A DNA stretch of 64,000 nucleotides from Chryseobacterium binzhouense (GCF_007474545.1 NZ_VKOG01000001.1:186001-250000), one strand, 5' to 3'; positions 17,874 to 27,147 are shown, numbered from the stretch's first letter. Notes: generated from the letters alone by a model not told the origin. Program-made: numbers and translations.

Positions 17874-18434
17874 ATGCTGAAAATCACCTTAGAATATATT
17901 CCATTAAACACCAATGTCAGTTTTTTGATGATTAAACAAACCGAAGTTACCGAAAGACCGGAATATCTCTACTTTTTTTACACTCATATTTATACAAGTA
18001 TCTTTATTTTGCTAACAGGTTTTTTAGCCATTCTCAGAAAAGATTTTGGACTGAAAAGCTTCCACAGAAACGCAGGAAAAATCTATATTTTACTGATTCT
18101 TTTATTTGCTGCACCATCAGGAATTTACATGGGGATATTTGCTAATGGCGGATTTTTATCTAAAATTTCGTTTGTGATTTTGGGATGTTTGTGGTGGTTT
18201 TCAACTTATAAAGCATTTAATTTAGCTCAACAAAAAAAATTCAAAGAACACAAACAGTGGATGTGGAGAAGTTTTGCGCTTACTCTTTCTGCCATCACAT
18301 TGAGAATGTGGAAGGTAATTATCGTATATTTATTTCATCCAAATCCGATGGATGTTTACCAGTTTATTGCCTGGCTCGGATGGATTCCAAATCTATTATT
18401 AATTGAATATTTAATCTCAAAAAAACACTTATGA
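17874..18434 (+). CDS. DUF2306 membrane protein, probably frameshifted at its N-terminus
   Basis: A four-helix membrane protein of the DUF2306 family (HTHIYTSIFILLTG-type first helix, FHRNAGKIY, then EHKQWMWRSFALTLSAITLR with the conserved His, Arg and Trp). The ATG frame gives 186 residues. Removing one T from the nine-T run at 17860-17868 joins it to an upstream frame starting at TTG 17795 (YLVKRTILTFLKILLIIGFG), which supplies the N-terminal helix usual in the family; I suspect a homopolymer error or recent frameshift. Function unknown. Its stop overlaps the start of the next gene by 4 bases. Confidence 0.75.
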   Translation: MLKITLEYIPLNTNVSFLMIKQTEVTERPEYLYFFYTHIYTSIFILLTGFLAILRKDFGLKSFHRNAGKIYILLILLFAAPSGIYMGIFANGGFLSKISFVILGCLWWFSTYKAFNLAQQKKFKEHKQWMWRSFALTLSAITLRMWKVIIVYLFHPNPMDVYQFIAWLGWIPNLLLIEYLISKKHL

Positions 18435-19348
18435 AAATTTTAAAAATATCGTTAATTTCCTTATTTACAATCAGTTTAGTTGCCTGTAAAAAGGACACGA
18501 AAACAACAGATTCTTCCAAAGACAGTCTTACCGCAAAAAAAGATTCTGTCGTGATCCCTGAAATTCATAAAGAATATTATGGTATTTACACCGGAGAATT
18601 TGCCGGAAAAGGAATGATAACTTCAGAAGACGGTGAAGAATATGAAGGTGATATCTATAAAAAACTTTCACTGAAAATTAACCGGATTACCAGAGACAGC
18701 GTTTACGGACAAAGTATTGTTGATGGGAATCAACGTCCCTTCAGAGGAGTTTTTAATGAAAATTCCAGTTCATTTGTACTGGACGAGCCGGGAAATGATA
18801 AAACCGACGGAAGATTTGAAGTAAAACTAAAAAATGACAGCATTACCGGAAAATGGACCGCCTTTAACAAATCTGCCGTTAAAGCTCCTTCTAAAACCCT
18901 AAAACTGATTAAAAAAGAATTTGTCTACAATCCGAATTTTATGCTGGATGAAAATTCAGATCTTATTGACTGGGAAAATCCTAAAGATTTTGTAGAAAAA
19001 TATACTGATGAAGAGACCGGAAAAACAGAAACCTATACTTCGTCCAAAAACAGAGTGGCTTCTGATGCTGTTTTCAAAATTAATGCTTCAACGCAAAAAC
19101 TGAAAGAAAAAGACTTAAAAAACCTCCGAAAGCTCGATATGGAAATCATTAAAAATGCAGTTTTTGCAAGACATGGATATGCATTTAAAAAGCAGACCTA
19201 TCGTAGCTTTTTTGAACAGACCGATTGGTATATTCCAGTTTCAAATAATGTTGACAACGAACTTTCACCAATGGAAAAAGACAATGTCGCTTTACTGAAC
19301 CGTTTTATAAAATATGCGGAAGACAAATATGATCAGTTTGGAAGATAA
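18431..19348 (+). CDS. YARHG domain-containing lipoprotein
   Basis: A 305-residue lipoprotein: the signal peptide ends at a lipobox with cysteine in LVACKKD (about 19). A beta-rich central region (about 45-160) is followed by a YARHG domain near the C-terminus, with NAVFARHGYAFKKQTYRSFF. YARHG domains occur in outer-surface proteins of many bacteria and may bind cell-wall or extracellular partners; the exact function is unknown. Overlaps the preceding DUF2306 gene by 4 bases, so co-transcribed with it. Confidence 0.85.
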   Translation: MKILKISLISLFTISLVACKKDTKTTDSSKDSLTAKKDSVVIPEIHKEYYGIYTGEFAGKGMITSEDGEEYEGDIYKKLSLKINRITRDSVYGQSIVDGNQRPFRGVFNENSSSFVLDEPGNDKTDGRFEVKLKNDSITGKWTAFNKSAVKAPSKTLKLIKKEFVYNPNFMLDENSDLIDWENPKDFVEKYTDEETGKTETYTSSKNRVASDAVFKINASTQKLKEKDLKNLRKLDMEIIKNAVFARHGYAFKKQTYRSFFEQTDWYIPVSNNVDNELSPMEKDNVALLNRFIKYAEDKYDQFGR

Positions 19349-19352
19349 TCTT

Positions 19353-19739
19353 TTATTTCTTTAATCTCACCAATAGATAAAGCAGTAAACATCCTGCAGC
19401 GTAACATGCAATATCTACCCAGGAAAAAGAATTTCCAATCACAATATACATTAGACTTCCCGGTTGGAAGCCTAATTTTTCGGCTATATTGAAATATTGG
19501 GCAAACTCAACGATACAGGAAAAAGCAAAAATTCCTACAATAAGTTTTGTATCGTTTACCTTATAAAAGCTTTTTACAAAAGTATAAAGCAACATTACTA
19601 CGATTACATCTCCGAGATAAGCTCTGATGAAAAATATGTTCTTTAAAACCGTCGCAATTAAAACTTCTATTAGAAATATGAAAATAGCAGCCAGAAAATA
19701 TGTATAGTTAAATTGAAATGACAATTCTTTTTCCCGCAT
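19353..19739 (-). CDS. DUF2809 family membrane protein
   Basis: A 128-residue membrane protein with four hydrophobic helices. The conserved IEVLIATVLKN..IRAYLGDVIVVMLLY and SWVDIACYAAG segments match DUF2809, whose members resemble VanZ-like small membrane proteins. Function unknown. It converges with the YARHG gene with only 4 bases between the stop codons and no terminator between them. Confidence 0.75.
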   Translation of the reverse strand: MREKELSFQFNYTYFLAAIFIFLIEVLIATVLKNIFFIRAYLGDVIVVMLLYTFVKSFYKVNDTKLIVGIFAFSCIVEFAQYFNIAEKLGFQPGSLMYIVIGNSFSWVDIACYAAGCLLLYLLVRLKK

Positions 19740-19790
19740 TTGATTTTGTTTGTGTAGTATATAAAGCTGATGCTTCTAAATTTAAAGTTT

Positions 19791-20444
19791 TTATTTTTTT
19801 ACTTTTATTGAACATCCGATAGCTACCGTTTTTGAAGTTTTCACTTCCTGTCCATTCACTAAGGCATTTACAGCATCCTGTACATATCGTTCAGAGACAT
19901 CATCCGGATTTTCGTAATTGTTATCAATTGCACCAATGTATTTTACAATATTTCTCTCACCATCTTTTTGCAACACAAAAACATGAGGCGTTTTTGTAGC
20001 ACCATATTGAGGAAAAATCGCCTGCTTTTCATCAATAAGATAAGGAAAAGTAAAGCCTTTTTCTTTGGCTCTTTCTATCATTTTTTGGTAGCTGTCTTCA
20101 GGCTGTATTTTAGGATCATTAGGATTAATCGCAATGACAGGATAACCCATTTCTTTAAACATTTTATCAAGTTCAATAATTCTTTCTTCGTACTTTTTGG
20201 CATAAGGACAATGATTACAGGTAAAAATCACAATAAAGCCTTTTGTATCAGAAAAATCACTTAACGAAACCATATTTCCGTCTATATTTTTCAGACTGAA
20301 ATCGGTCGCTATATCTCCAACCTGATACCCACTCTTTTCAGTTGAATTTTGTTTAGCCTCCTTCTTCGAAGGTTTTTGGGCAAGACACACACAGCTGAAC
20401 CCCAGAAAAGTAATCAGCATTATTAAAGCTTTCAAGTTTTTCAT
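19791..20444 (-). CDS. Periplasmic thioredoxin-fold protein (redoxin)
   Basis: A 217-residue exported protein with a signal peptide (to about CLAQ) and a redoxin-type thioredoxin domain. VGDIATDFSLKNIDG starts the domain and the active site is TCNHCPYAK, a C-x-x-C. The later YGATKTPHVFVLQ provides the cis-Pro. This group (AhpC/TSA-like, with CNHCPY) is common in Bacteroidetes; reduction of periplasmic thiols is inferred. Nine bases separate it from a TlpA-like gene upstream, so the two form an operon. Confidence 0.85.
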   Translation of the reverse strand: MKNLKALIMLITFLGFSCVCLAQKPSKKEAKQNSTEKSGYQVGDIATDFSLKNIDGNMVSLSDFSDTKGFIVIFTCNHCPYAKKYEERIIELDKMFKEMGYPVIAINPNDPKIQPEDSYQKMIERAKEKGFTFPYLIDEKQAIFPQYGATKTPHVFVLQKDGERNIVKYIGAIDNNYENPDDVSERYVQDAVNALVNGQEVKTSKTVAIGCSIKVKK

Positions 20445-20453
20445 ATTTTTTAT

Positions 20454-20954
20454 TTAATTTAAATTTTTTTCGATAATACTTTCCAATTCCTGTTTTGACA
20501 TTTCTCCATCGTTGAAATGGATTTTTTCTGAATGTTTATAGATGATGGTCACGGGAATATTGCCTTCCCATTTTTCTTCAAAAGCAGGAATCCAGGTGTT
20601 CATTCTTTTAATATCATCTAAAATGACAACTTCGGCTGTCAGATTTTTATTTTCAATAAATTTCACAACCTTTTCTTTATCTTTTGCTCTGTCCAGAGAG
20701 ACCAAAAGCATTTTGAAATTCTTTTTACCGCTGAATTTATTATTAATTTCCATGAAATCCGGAAGCTCTTTTACACACGGAGCACAAGTTGTCGACCAAA
20801 AATTAAGAACCAGCAGAACATCTTTATTTTCTTTGATTATATCCCGAAGAAGTTCATACTGAATAAGCGCAACATCACCAGTGATTTTTTTATTTTGTGA
20901 AAACAAAAAAGAACTGCTGCAGAAAAATATGATTAAAACAAGTAATTTCTTCAT
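20454..20954 (-). CDS. TlpA-like thiol:disulfide oxidoreductase
   Basis: A 166-residue exported thioredoxin-fold protein. The signal peptide starts at MKKLLVLIIFF and ends near SQNKK; the frame is open from 20993 but the ATG at 20954 puts the signal sequence at the N-terminus. The active site STTCAPCVKELP has C-x-x-C and the cis-Pro is in GNIPVTII. TlpA proteins reduce periplasmic disulfides, for example for cytochrome c or copper centre maturation. Forms an operon with the redoxin downstream. Confidence 0.85.
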   Translation of the reverse strand: MKKLLVLIIFFCSSSFLFSQNKKITGDVALIQYELLRDIIKENKDVLLVLNFWSTTCAPCVKELPDFMEINNKFSGKKNFKMLLVSLDRAKDKEKVVKFIENKNLTAEVVILDDIKRMNTWIPAFEEKWEGNIPVTIIYKHSEKIHFNDGEMSKQELESIIEKNLN

Positions 20955-21039
20955 ACTCAAAATTAAGCAATTGTTTCTAATATAATGGAACAAATTTTGT
21001 TGAACAACTTTTAAACACAGATATAAATATTTTAATATT

Positions 21040-21516
21040 ATGAAAAAACTTTTTCAGCTTTTAGCATTCTCCTTTAGTGCTTTATATCTTGCACAAACAG
21101 CCGACTCTTCTAAAGTAAGCGAAACGGGTACGCAAAAAAACCAACCAACCATCAGTCTTTCCGATATTCCTGATCTTGAATTTGTAAAAACAAAATTAGA
21201 CCTGAAAGGAGTTGTTACGAAAGCAGATGAACTACCGGAATTTCCCGGAGGAATGAAAGCTTTTCACAAAAAATATTTCGAAAATATTCAGACTTTAGAT
21301 TTAAAGCATAAAGAAAAAATAGACACCAGATTATATTTCATTGTTGAAAAAAACGGTTATGTGAGAAATGTAACAGCAGCAGGAACCAATAAAAAACACG
21401 CCAAGGAAGCAGAATTGGGAATGAGAAGAATATTTGAACGGTGGAAACCGGCAAAACTGAATGGCGAGCCTGTAAGATATTTGTTTTATTTTCCTTTGAT
21501 TTCAAAAAAATATTAG
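21040..21516 (+). CDS. Secreted TonB C-terminal-domain protein
   Basis: A 158-residue secreted protein with signal peptide (about 1-19, LYLAQ) and one TonB C-terminal domain: LPEFPGGMKAFHKKYF, then TRLYFIVEKNGYVRNVTAAG, EAELGMRRIFERWKPAKLNGE and a final strand. No membrane anchor. Shares layout with the proteins at 17380 and 21553, the second of which follows 36 bases downstream, suggesting tandem duplication. Role unknown. Confidence 0.8.
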   Translation: MKKLFQLLAFSFSALYLAQTADSSKVSETGTQKNQPTISLSDIPDLEFVKTKLDLKGVVTKADELPEFPGGMKAFHKKYFENIQTLDLKHKEKIDTRLYFIVEKNGYVRNVTAAGTNKKHAKEAELGMRRIFERWKPAKLNGEPVRYLFYFPLISKKY

Positions 21517-21552
21517 AATTTTAATTTATATTTGATTTATATAAAATTTACT

Positions 21553-21996
21553 ATGATAAAATATTTTGCTGCCTTCTTCTTTTGTTTAAGTATACTATCT
21601 TTCGGACAAGTGATTAGTCCACCAATCCCGGCAGCAGATTCAAATGAAGAAGAATTACCTGCAGATGTAAATAAGATTTATAATTCTTCTGATCGTTTAA
21701 AAGCAAAATTTCCTGGTGGTGAAGATATCTTCCGCAGGAAAGTTGCTGATGCAATCAATACAGAACTTGTAAAAGTTCAGCCTGGTGAAAGATCAGTAAA
21801 AACAAATATTATTTTTGTTGTTGAAAGAGATGGTTCTTTAAGCAGCATAAAAGCTTTGGGATCTAACAGTTCTTTTAACAATGCTGCTATTAATGCAGTA
21901 AAAAGCGTTAAAATAAAATGGCTTCCTGCAGTTTATAAGGAAACTCTAGTCAGAAGCAGATTTAATCTGCCACTTACATTAGCAATAGCCGAATAA
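21553..21996 (+). CDS. Secreted TonB C-terminal-domain protein
   Basis: A 147-residue secreted protein with a signal peptide (MIKYFAAFFFCLSILSFGQ) and a TonB C-terminal domain including KAKFPGGEDIFRRKV, IIFVVERDGSLSSIKALG and a NAVKSVKIKWLPAVYKETL segment. The frame is open from a TTG at 21532, but the ATG at 21553 begins the signal peptide directly. It ends 4 bases before the stop of mutS, which converges. Paralogue of the two other TonB-domain genes here. Confidence 0.8.
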   Translation: MIKYFAAFFFCLSILSFGQVISPPIPAADSNEEELPADVNKIYNSSDRLKAKFPGGEDIFRRKVADAINTELVKVQPGERSVKTNIIFVVERDGSLSSIKALGSNSSFNNAAINAVKSVKIKWLPAVYKETLVRSRFNLPLTLAIAE

Positions 21997-22000
21997 TTTA

Positions 22001-24589
22001 CTATTTCCCAATCATTTTCTTAATTGCATTCAGTTTCATTAAAGCTTCAATCGGCGTTAAAGTATTGATGTCGATTTTCGTTAATTCTTCCCTGATATTT
22101 TCCAAAACAGGATCATCCAGCTGAAAGAAAGAAAGCTGCATATTTTCTTCAGTTACTCTTTTGATGTTTTCAGACGACCCGTTTTGAGAACGGCTTGCTT
22201 CCAAAGTTTTCAGAATTTCATTCGCTCTGTTGACAACTTTTGAAGGCATTCCCGCCAATTTTGCAACGTGAATACCAAAACTATGCTCACTTCCGCCCGG
22301 AATTAATTTTCTTAAAAAGATAATATTTCCTTTATTTTCCTGAATTGACACGTGGAAATTTTTAACACGGTCAAAATTCACTGTCATTTCATTTAGTTCG
22401 TGATAATGCGTTGCAAATAAAGTTTTTGCCTGAGTAGGATGCTGATGCAGATATTCTGCGATTGCCCACGCAATAGAAACCCCGTCATAAGTAGATGTTC
22501 CACGACCGATTTCGTCTAATAAAATCAAACTTCTGTCTGAAATATTGTTCAGAATATTGGCAGCCTCATTCATTTCAACCATAAAAGTAGATTCTCCGGC
22601 AGAAATATTATCACTTGCTCCTACTCTTGTGAAAATTTTGTCTAAAACTCCTATTTCCGCATATTTTGCTGGTACAAAACTCCCGATTTGTGCCATAAGA
22701 CAAACAATAGCTGTCTGACGAAGAATTGCCGATTTACCCGCCATGTTGGGACCGGTTACCATAATAATCTGTTGAGAATCTTTATCTAAAAAAATATCAT
22801 TCGGGATGTATTTTTCACCTAAAGGAAGCGCATTTTCAATGATCGGATGTCTCGCTTCTTTCAGATCGACGGTAAAACCTTCATTTAAAACAGGTTTTGT
22901 ATAGCTTTCGGAAACAGCCAGCTCAGATAAACCAACCGCAACATCAAGCTGTGCGATGATATTAGAATTTTCCTGAATTTTATCAATATAAATCATCGTA
23001 TCGGAGCAAACTTTACGATAGAGTTCGTTTTCCAGAACACTTATTTTTTCTTCTGCTCCTAAGATCTGATTTTCGTATTCTTTCAGCTCTTCGGTGATGT
23101 ACCGCTCTGCATTTACCAAAGTCTGCTTTCTCAGCCATTCTGCAGGAACTTTATCTTTATGGGTATTTCTTACTTCAATAAAATATCCGAATACATTATT
23201 AAAGTCTATTTTAAGGCTGGAAATTCCGGTTCTTTCAATTTCTCTCTGGCACATTTCATCCAGAAAACCTCTTCCTTTGCTTTGAAGCCCGCGTAAACGA
23301 TCAAGTTCTTCAGAAATATTTTCTTTGATAACATTTCCTTTGGCAAGATTCACCGGAAGTTCTTCATTCAAATGGTTTTCGAGTAAAAGAATAAGTTCTT
23401 CTAAATTATTTAAAGGTTCAAGCCAAGCCAAAACATCCGCATGAGGATGTATCAATCCTTTTATTTTCTGAATATTAATAAGACTTTGCCGAAGATAACC
23501 TAATTCTTTAGGTGAAATTTTTTCTGCTGCCAGTTTCCCCATCAATCGGTCTAAATCTGAAATAGAGCGGAGCAAAATTGAAATCTCGTATTTAAGCTGA
23601 TCATTTTCGTTAAGAAAATCAATCAGGGAAAGTCTTCTGGAAATTTCATCTACCGACTTCAAAGGCAGGATGATTCTTCTTCTCAAAAGTCTTCCTCCCA
23701 TTGGCGTAGAAGTTTTATCAATAATATCTAAAAGAGATTTTCCTTTCGGATTGCTTGGATAAACAATTTCCAGATTTCTCAGCGTAAAATGATCCATCAT
23801 CAGATAATCTTCCTGCGGAATCACCTGAATTTTGGTAATATGCGAGAGCAGATTATGATGGGTATCTTCTACAAGATACGCAAAAATAGCACCTGCAGCT
23901 GTAATTGCCAATGATAAACCTTCAATACCAAAACCCTTGAGAGAATTGGTTTTAAAATGATTAGTCAGCTTTTCGTAAGCAAAATTATGCTGATAAGCCC
24001 AGTCTTCCAGCTTGAAAACATTTTTATTTTTCAGCTGTTCCGGGATTTGTACGCTTCGCTGATAAATAATCTCGCTAGGATCAAAAGTACTGATAATGTG
24101 AAGCAGTTTTTCGAGATTTCCTTCGCTTACCAGAAATTCTCCGGTAGAAACATCTACCAGTGCGATTCCGTATTTTTCTTTTTCTTTGTGGAGGGAAAGA
24201 AGAAAATTATTCTTTTTAGACGTTAAAACCTGATCATTGAATGTTACTCCGGGAGTTACCAGTTCTGTAACGCCGCGTTTTACAATTCCTTTTACCGATT
24301 TCGGATCTTCCAGCTGGTCGCATATAGCCACTCGCATCCCGGCTCTCACCAGTTTTGGCAGATAAGAATCTACGGAATGATGCGGAAATCCCGCCAATTC
24401 TATATGCCCTTCCCCATTGGCTCTTTTTGTTAAAACAATTCCCAGAATCTGAGAAGTTTTCACGGCATCCTGACCGAAAGTTTCGTAAAAATCTCCAACT
24501 CTGAAAAGCAAAAGTGCATCAGGATATTTCGCCTTGATGGTATTGTACTGAGTCATTAAAGGAGTTTCTTTTTTCGCCGCTTTTGCCAT
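22001..24589 (-). CDS. mutS: DNA mismatch repair protein MutS
   Basis: An 862-residue MutS1 protein of full length. The mismatch-binding domain has the Phe-x-Glu motif in RVGDFYETFG (about 31-40). The ATPase domain has Walker A GPNMAGKSAIL, Walker B LILLDEIGRGTSTYDG and the ATHYHEL motif. MutS recognises mismatches and recruits MutL. Start MAKAAKKETPLMTQYN is typical. Monocistronic and divergent from sufE. Confidence 0.97.
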   Translation of the reverse strand: MAKAAKKETPLMTQYNTIKAKYPDALLLFRVGDFYETFGQDAVKTSQILGIVLTKRANGEGHIELAGFPHHSVDSYLPKLVRAGMRVAICDQLEDPKSVKGIVKRGVTELVTPGVTFNDQVLTSKKNNFLLSLHKEKEKYGIALVDVSTGEFLVSEGNLEKLLHIISTFDPSEIIYQRSVQIPEQLKNKNVFKLEDWAYQHNFAYEKLTNHFKTNSLKGFGIEGLSLAITAAGAIFAYLVEDTHHNLLSHITKIQVIPQEDYLMMDHFTLRNLEIVYPSNPKGKSLLDIIDKTSTPMGGRLLRRRIILPLKSVDEISRRLSLIDFLNENDQLKYEISILLRSISDLDRLMGKLAAEKISPKELGYLRQSLINIQKIKGLIHPHADVLAWLEPLNNLEELILLLENHLNEELPVNLAKGNVIKENISEELDRLRGLQSKGRGFLDEMCQREIERTGISSLKIDFNNVFGYFIEVRNTHKDKVPAEWLRKQTLVNAERYITEELKEYENQILGAEEKISVLENELYRKVCSDTMIYIDKIQENSNIIAQLDVAVGLSELAVSESYTKPVLNEGFTVDLKEARHPIIENALPLGEKYIPNDIFLDKDSQQIIMVTGPNMAGKSAILRQTAIVCLMAQIGSFVPAKYAEIGVLDKIFTRVGASDNISAGESTFMVEMNEAANILNNISDRSLILLDEIGRGTSTYDGVSIAWAIAEYLHQHPTQAKTLFATHYHELNEMTVNFDRVKNFHVSIQENKGNIIFLRKLIPGGSEHSFGIHVAKLAGMPSKVVNRANEILKTLEASRSQNGSSENIKRVTEENMQLSFFQLDDPVLENIREELTKIDINTLTPIEALMKLNAIKKMIGK

Positions 24590-24692
24590 GGAATCTGTCT
24601 TAAAATTGGGATGGTAAAAGTAAGAAATAAAACAGAAGCATTCAAGAAGACCAAACCCAAGATGAGAGTCAGAATAAAAACTCTAAAAATAG

Positions 24693-24700
24693 TATCTTTG
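24693..24700 (+). promoter_or_regulatory. Possible -7 element for the sufE operon
   Basis: TATCTTTG matches the Bacteroidetes -7 consensus TAnnTTTG 20 bases upstream of the sufE ATG. No TTG is found at the usual spacing upstream, so the call rests on one box. Confidence 0.4.
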
Positions 24701-24720
24701 TAAAAAGAAATCAACCAAAT

Positions 24721-25140
24721 ATGACCATCAAAGAAAAACAGCAGGAAATCATTGACGAATTTGCCTTTCTGGAAGACTGGGAGCAGAAATATGAATATAT
24801 TATTGATCTCGGAAAAGAACTGAAAGGACTTTCTGATAACAAAAAAACAGACGAAAATCTGATCAAAGGCTGCCAAAGCAAAGTCTGGATTGATGCTGAT
24901 TTCAAAGACGGAAAATTGTTTTTTGATGCAGATTCTGACGGTATTCTGCCTAAAGGTATCGTTTCGCTTCTTATCAGCATTTACAGCGGTCATTCTACAC
25001 AGGAAATTCTGGACTCTGATTTTGATTTTATTTCACAAATCGGTCTGCAGGAATTTTTATCCCCTTCCAGAGCCAACGGATTGATGGCAATGACCAAACA
25101 GATTAAGTTTTATGCGGTTGCTTATCAATTGAAATCATAA
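24721..25140 (+). CDS. sufE: Cysteine desulfuration protein SufE
   Basis: A 139-residue SufE-family protein, which accepts sulfur from SufS on a conserved Cys and passes it to the Fe-S scaffold. The active-site cysteine is in LIKGCQSKVWI (about C50), and the C-terminal FLSPSRANGLMAMTKQIK is typical. First gene of a tight operon with two glycosyltransferases; the next gene starts 3 bases after its stop. The pairing with glycosyltransferases is probably only transcriptional. Confidence 0.92.
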   Translation: MTIKEKQQEIIDEFAFLEDWEQKYEYIIDLGKELKGLSDNKKTDENLIKGCQSKVWIDADFKDGKLFFDADSDGILPKGIVSLLISIYSGHSTQEILDSDFDFISQIGLQEFLSPSRANGLMAMTKQIKFYAVAYQLKS

Positions 25141-25143
25141 AGA

Positions 25144-26109
25144 GTGGCAAGAATATTAGCATATCGTTTTTCAGCATTTGGAGATGTCGCGATGACCGTT
25201 CCGGTCTTCAGAGAGTTTTTGGAACAGAATCCTGATGTAGAAATCGTGATGGTTTCCAGAAAGAATTTCGAACGCTTATTTACTGATATTCCGAATGTTA
25301 CATTCCATGGAATTGATGTTGATGACTATAAAGGATTTTTTGGAGTAAGAAGGCTTGCCAAAGAATTGATCAGCTTATACAAACCAGATTATGTAGCCGA
25401 CCTGCATGATGTGATCCGCACCAAAATTTTAAATAAGATATACATCAGAAAAGGGTTTAAAGTTTTTAAAATCAATAAAGGAAAGCTGGAAAAAGAGGAT
25501 CTTACAGACATTTGGAACCTGAATAAATTTCAGCTGAAAAAAACAACAGAACGCTATGCAGATGTTTTTCGGGAAATGGGTTTCAAAGTAGAACTCTCCC
25601 ATCAGCTTCGACCCAATTCAGAAAAAAAATCCGGAATCGGATTTGCACCGTTTGCACAGCATAAAGGCAAAATGCTGCCTCTGGAAAAGTCATTTGAACT
25701 GGTAAAAATTCTTTCCGAAAAAAATACGGTTTATTTTTTTGGCGGCGGCAAAAAAGAAATTGAAACGCTTGAAAATTGGAAGCAGCAGATTCCCAATACA
25801 AAAAGTTTAGCAGGAAAGCTCAGCCTTTCGGAAGAACTTGATAGAATTTCCAGACTGGAAGTGATGATCTCTATGGATTCTGCCAATATGCACTTAGCGA
25901 GTGTTGTTGGGACAAGATGCGTTTCCATTTGGGGTTCCACACATCCTTTTGCAGGATTTTTAGGATTCGGGCAGAGCGAAAATGATGTAGTTGAAATCAA
26001 AGATCTCACCTGCAGACCGTGTTCGGTTTTCGGGGACAAAGAATGTTTCCGCGGAGACTGGGCTTGCCTCGGAGAAATAAGCATTCAGCAGATTTTAGAC
26101 AAAATATAA
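25144..26109 (+). CDS. Glycosyltransferase family 9 (heptosyltransferase-like)
   Basis: A 321-residue GT-B fold enzyme. The N-terminal RFSAFGDVAMTVPVF motif and the C-terminal SMDSANMHLASVVGTRCVSIWGSTHP motif match ADP-heptose:LPS heptosyltransferases of family 9, used in lipopolysaccharide core assembly at the inner membrane. It probably starts at GTG 25144, 3 bases after the sufE stop, because no ATG lies close. CRPCSVFGDKECFRG near the end is a four-Cys cluster that could bind metal. The substrate sugar is not certain. Confidence 0.88.
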   Translation: MARILAYRFSAFGDVAMTVPVFREFLEQNPDVEIVMVSRKNFERLFTDIPNVTFHGIDVDDYKGFFGVRRLAKELISLYKPDYVADLHDVIRTKILNKIYIRKGFKVFKINKGKLEKEDLTDIWNLNKFQLKKTTERYADVFREMGFKVELSHQLRPNSEKKSGIGFAPFAQHKGKMLPLEKSFELVKILSEKNTVYFFGGGKKEIETLENWKQQIPNTKSLAGKLSLSEELDRISRLEVMISMDSANMHLASVVGTRCVSIWGSTHPFAGFLGFGQSENDVVEIKDLTCRPCSVFGDKECFRGDWACLGEISIQQILDKI

Positions 26110-26112
26110 CTG

Positions 26113-27009
26113 ATGAAGATCTCTGTATGCATTCCCGTCTATAATTTTGATGTACGAGAACTGATTACGGATCTTAAGAATCAAATCGAAAAAGATGTTC
26201 TTAACGCAGAAATTATTCTTATAGATGATGCATCCGATTCAAAATTCAAACAAATCAATCAGGAAATCTCTAAAATCTGTGATCAGGTTATTTTTCTCGA
26301 AAAAAACATTGGAAGATCTAAAATAAGAAATCTCTTTTTGCAATATGCAAAGGGTGATTACCTGCTTTTTCTGGATTGTGACGGAAAACTGATTTCTGAA
26401 AATTTCATGAACAATTATTTTGTTTTTTTAGACTTAAAACCCAATTTATCAATTGTTTACGGGGGAAGAACGGCAATATCGAACCCGATCTCACCTGAAT
26501 ATATTTTAAGATGGAAATTTGCCTCTGAAAGAGAAAACTTATCTTTGATTGAGAGAGAGAAAAAGCCTTATTTAAGTTTTCAGACTAATAATTTTTTGAT
26601 CAGCAGAAAAATTTTTAAACAGGTTCAATTTAACACTTCACTTAATAAATACGGCTACGAAGATCTGATTTTTGCCATGGATTTAAAAAGCCTTCAAATT
26701 TCGGTTGATCATATTGAAAATCCTGTTTTAAATGATGATATTGAATCCAATAAAATTTACCTGAAAAAAGTAGAGGAATCTATAGAAAATCTTGCTATTT
26801 TACTCAAAGATAAAACGCTGAACTCAAAATTATCAGAAATAAAAATTGTAAAAGCTTATCAAATAATCTCTACAATAAGCATTTTGAAATTTGCTATATC
26901 TAAAATTTTAAATACTTTTGAAAATAGTTTTAAGAGGAATCTTTTATCATCCCATCCTAATTTACGGATTTTAGATTTTTATAAACTAGGATTGCTTTTG
27001 AGAAAATAA
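26113..27009 (+). CDS. Glycosyltransferase family 2
   Basis: A 298-residue GT-A glycosyltransferase. The N-terminus CIPVYNFDVRELITDL and ILIDDASD (about 33-40), the LEKNIGRSKIRN segment and the FLDCDGKL metal-binding DxD-like motif identify family 2. A C-terminal part has little recognisable structure. It follows the GT9 gene by 3 bases, so the two probably build a surface glycan, perhaps the LPS core. A terminator for the tRNA genes lies just after it on the opposite strand. Confidence 0.85.
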   Translation: MKISVCIPVYNFDVRELITDLKNQIEKDVLNAEIILIDDASDSKFKQINQEISKICDQVIFLEKNIGRSKIRNLFLQYAKGDYLLFLDCDGKLISENFMNNYFVFLDLKPNLSIVYGGRTAISNPISPEYILRWKFASERENLSLIEREKKPYLSFQTNNFLISRKIFKQVQFNTSLNKYGYEDLIFAMDLKSLQISVDHIENPVLNDDIESNKIYLKKVEESIENLAILLKDKTLNSKLSEIKIVKAYQIISTISILKFAISKILNTFENSFKRNLLSSHPNLRILDFYKLGLLLRK

Positions 27010-27037
27010 AAAAATCTCCCTTAAAAAAGAGAGATTT
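27008..27037 (-). terminator. Terminator of the tRNA-Val transcript
   Basis: On the minus strand a stem of AAATCTC(TC) and (GG)GAGATTT around an AT-rich loop is followed by a T run, directly after the second tRNA-Val. It may also stop the GT2 transcript. Confidence 0.65.
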
Positions 27038-27040
27038 CTG

Positions 27041-27115
27041 TGGGTCCTGAGGGATTCGAACCCCCGACCCTCTGGGTGTAAACCAGATGCTCTGAACCAA
27101 CTGAGCTAAGAACCC
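27041..27115 (-). tRNA. tRNA-Val (anticodon TAC)
   Basis: A 75-base tRNA without encoded CCA. The acceptor stem GGGTTCT pairs with AGGACCC, the D arm contains AGCTCAGTTGG, the anticodon loop is TTTACAC (anticodon TAC, Val GTA) and the T loop GTTCGAATC. Nearly identical to the copy at 27148; they form a tandem pair on one transcript. Confidence 0.95.
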
Positions 27116-27147
27116 GAATTTTTTTTAAAGGTTTCGTTTCCTTTCTG

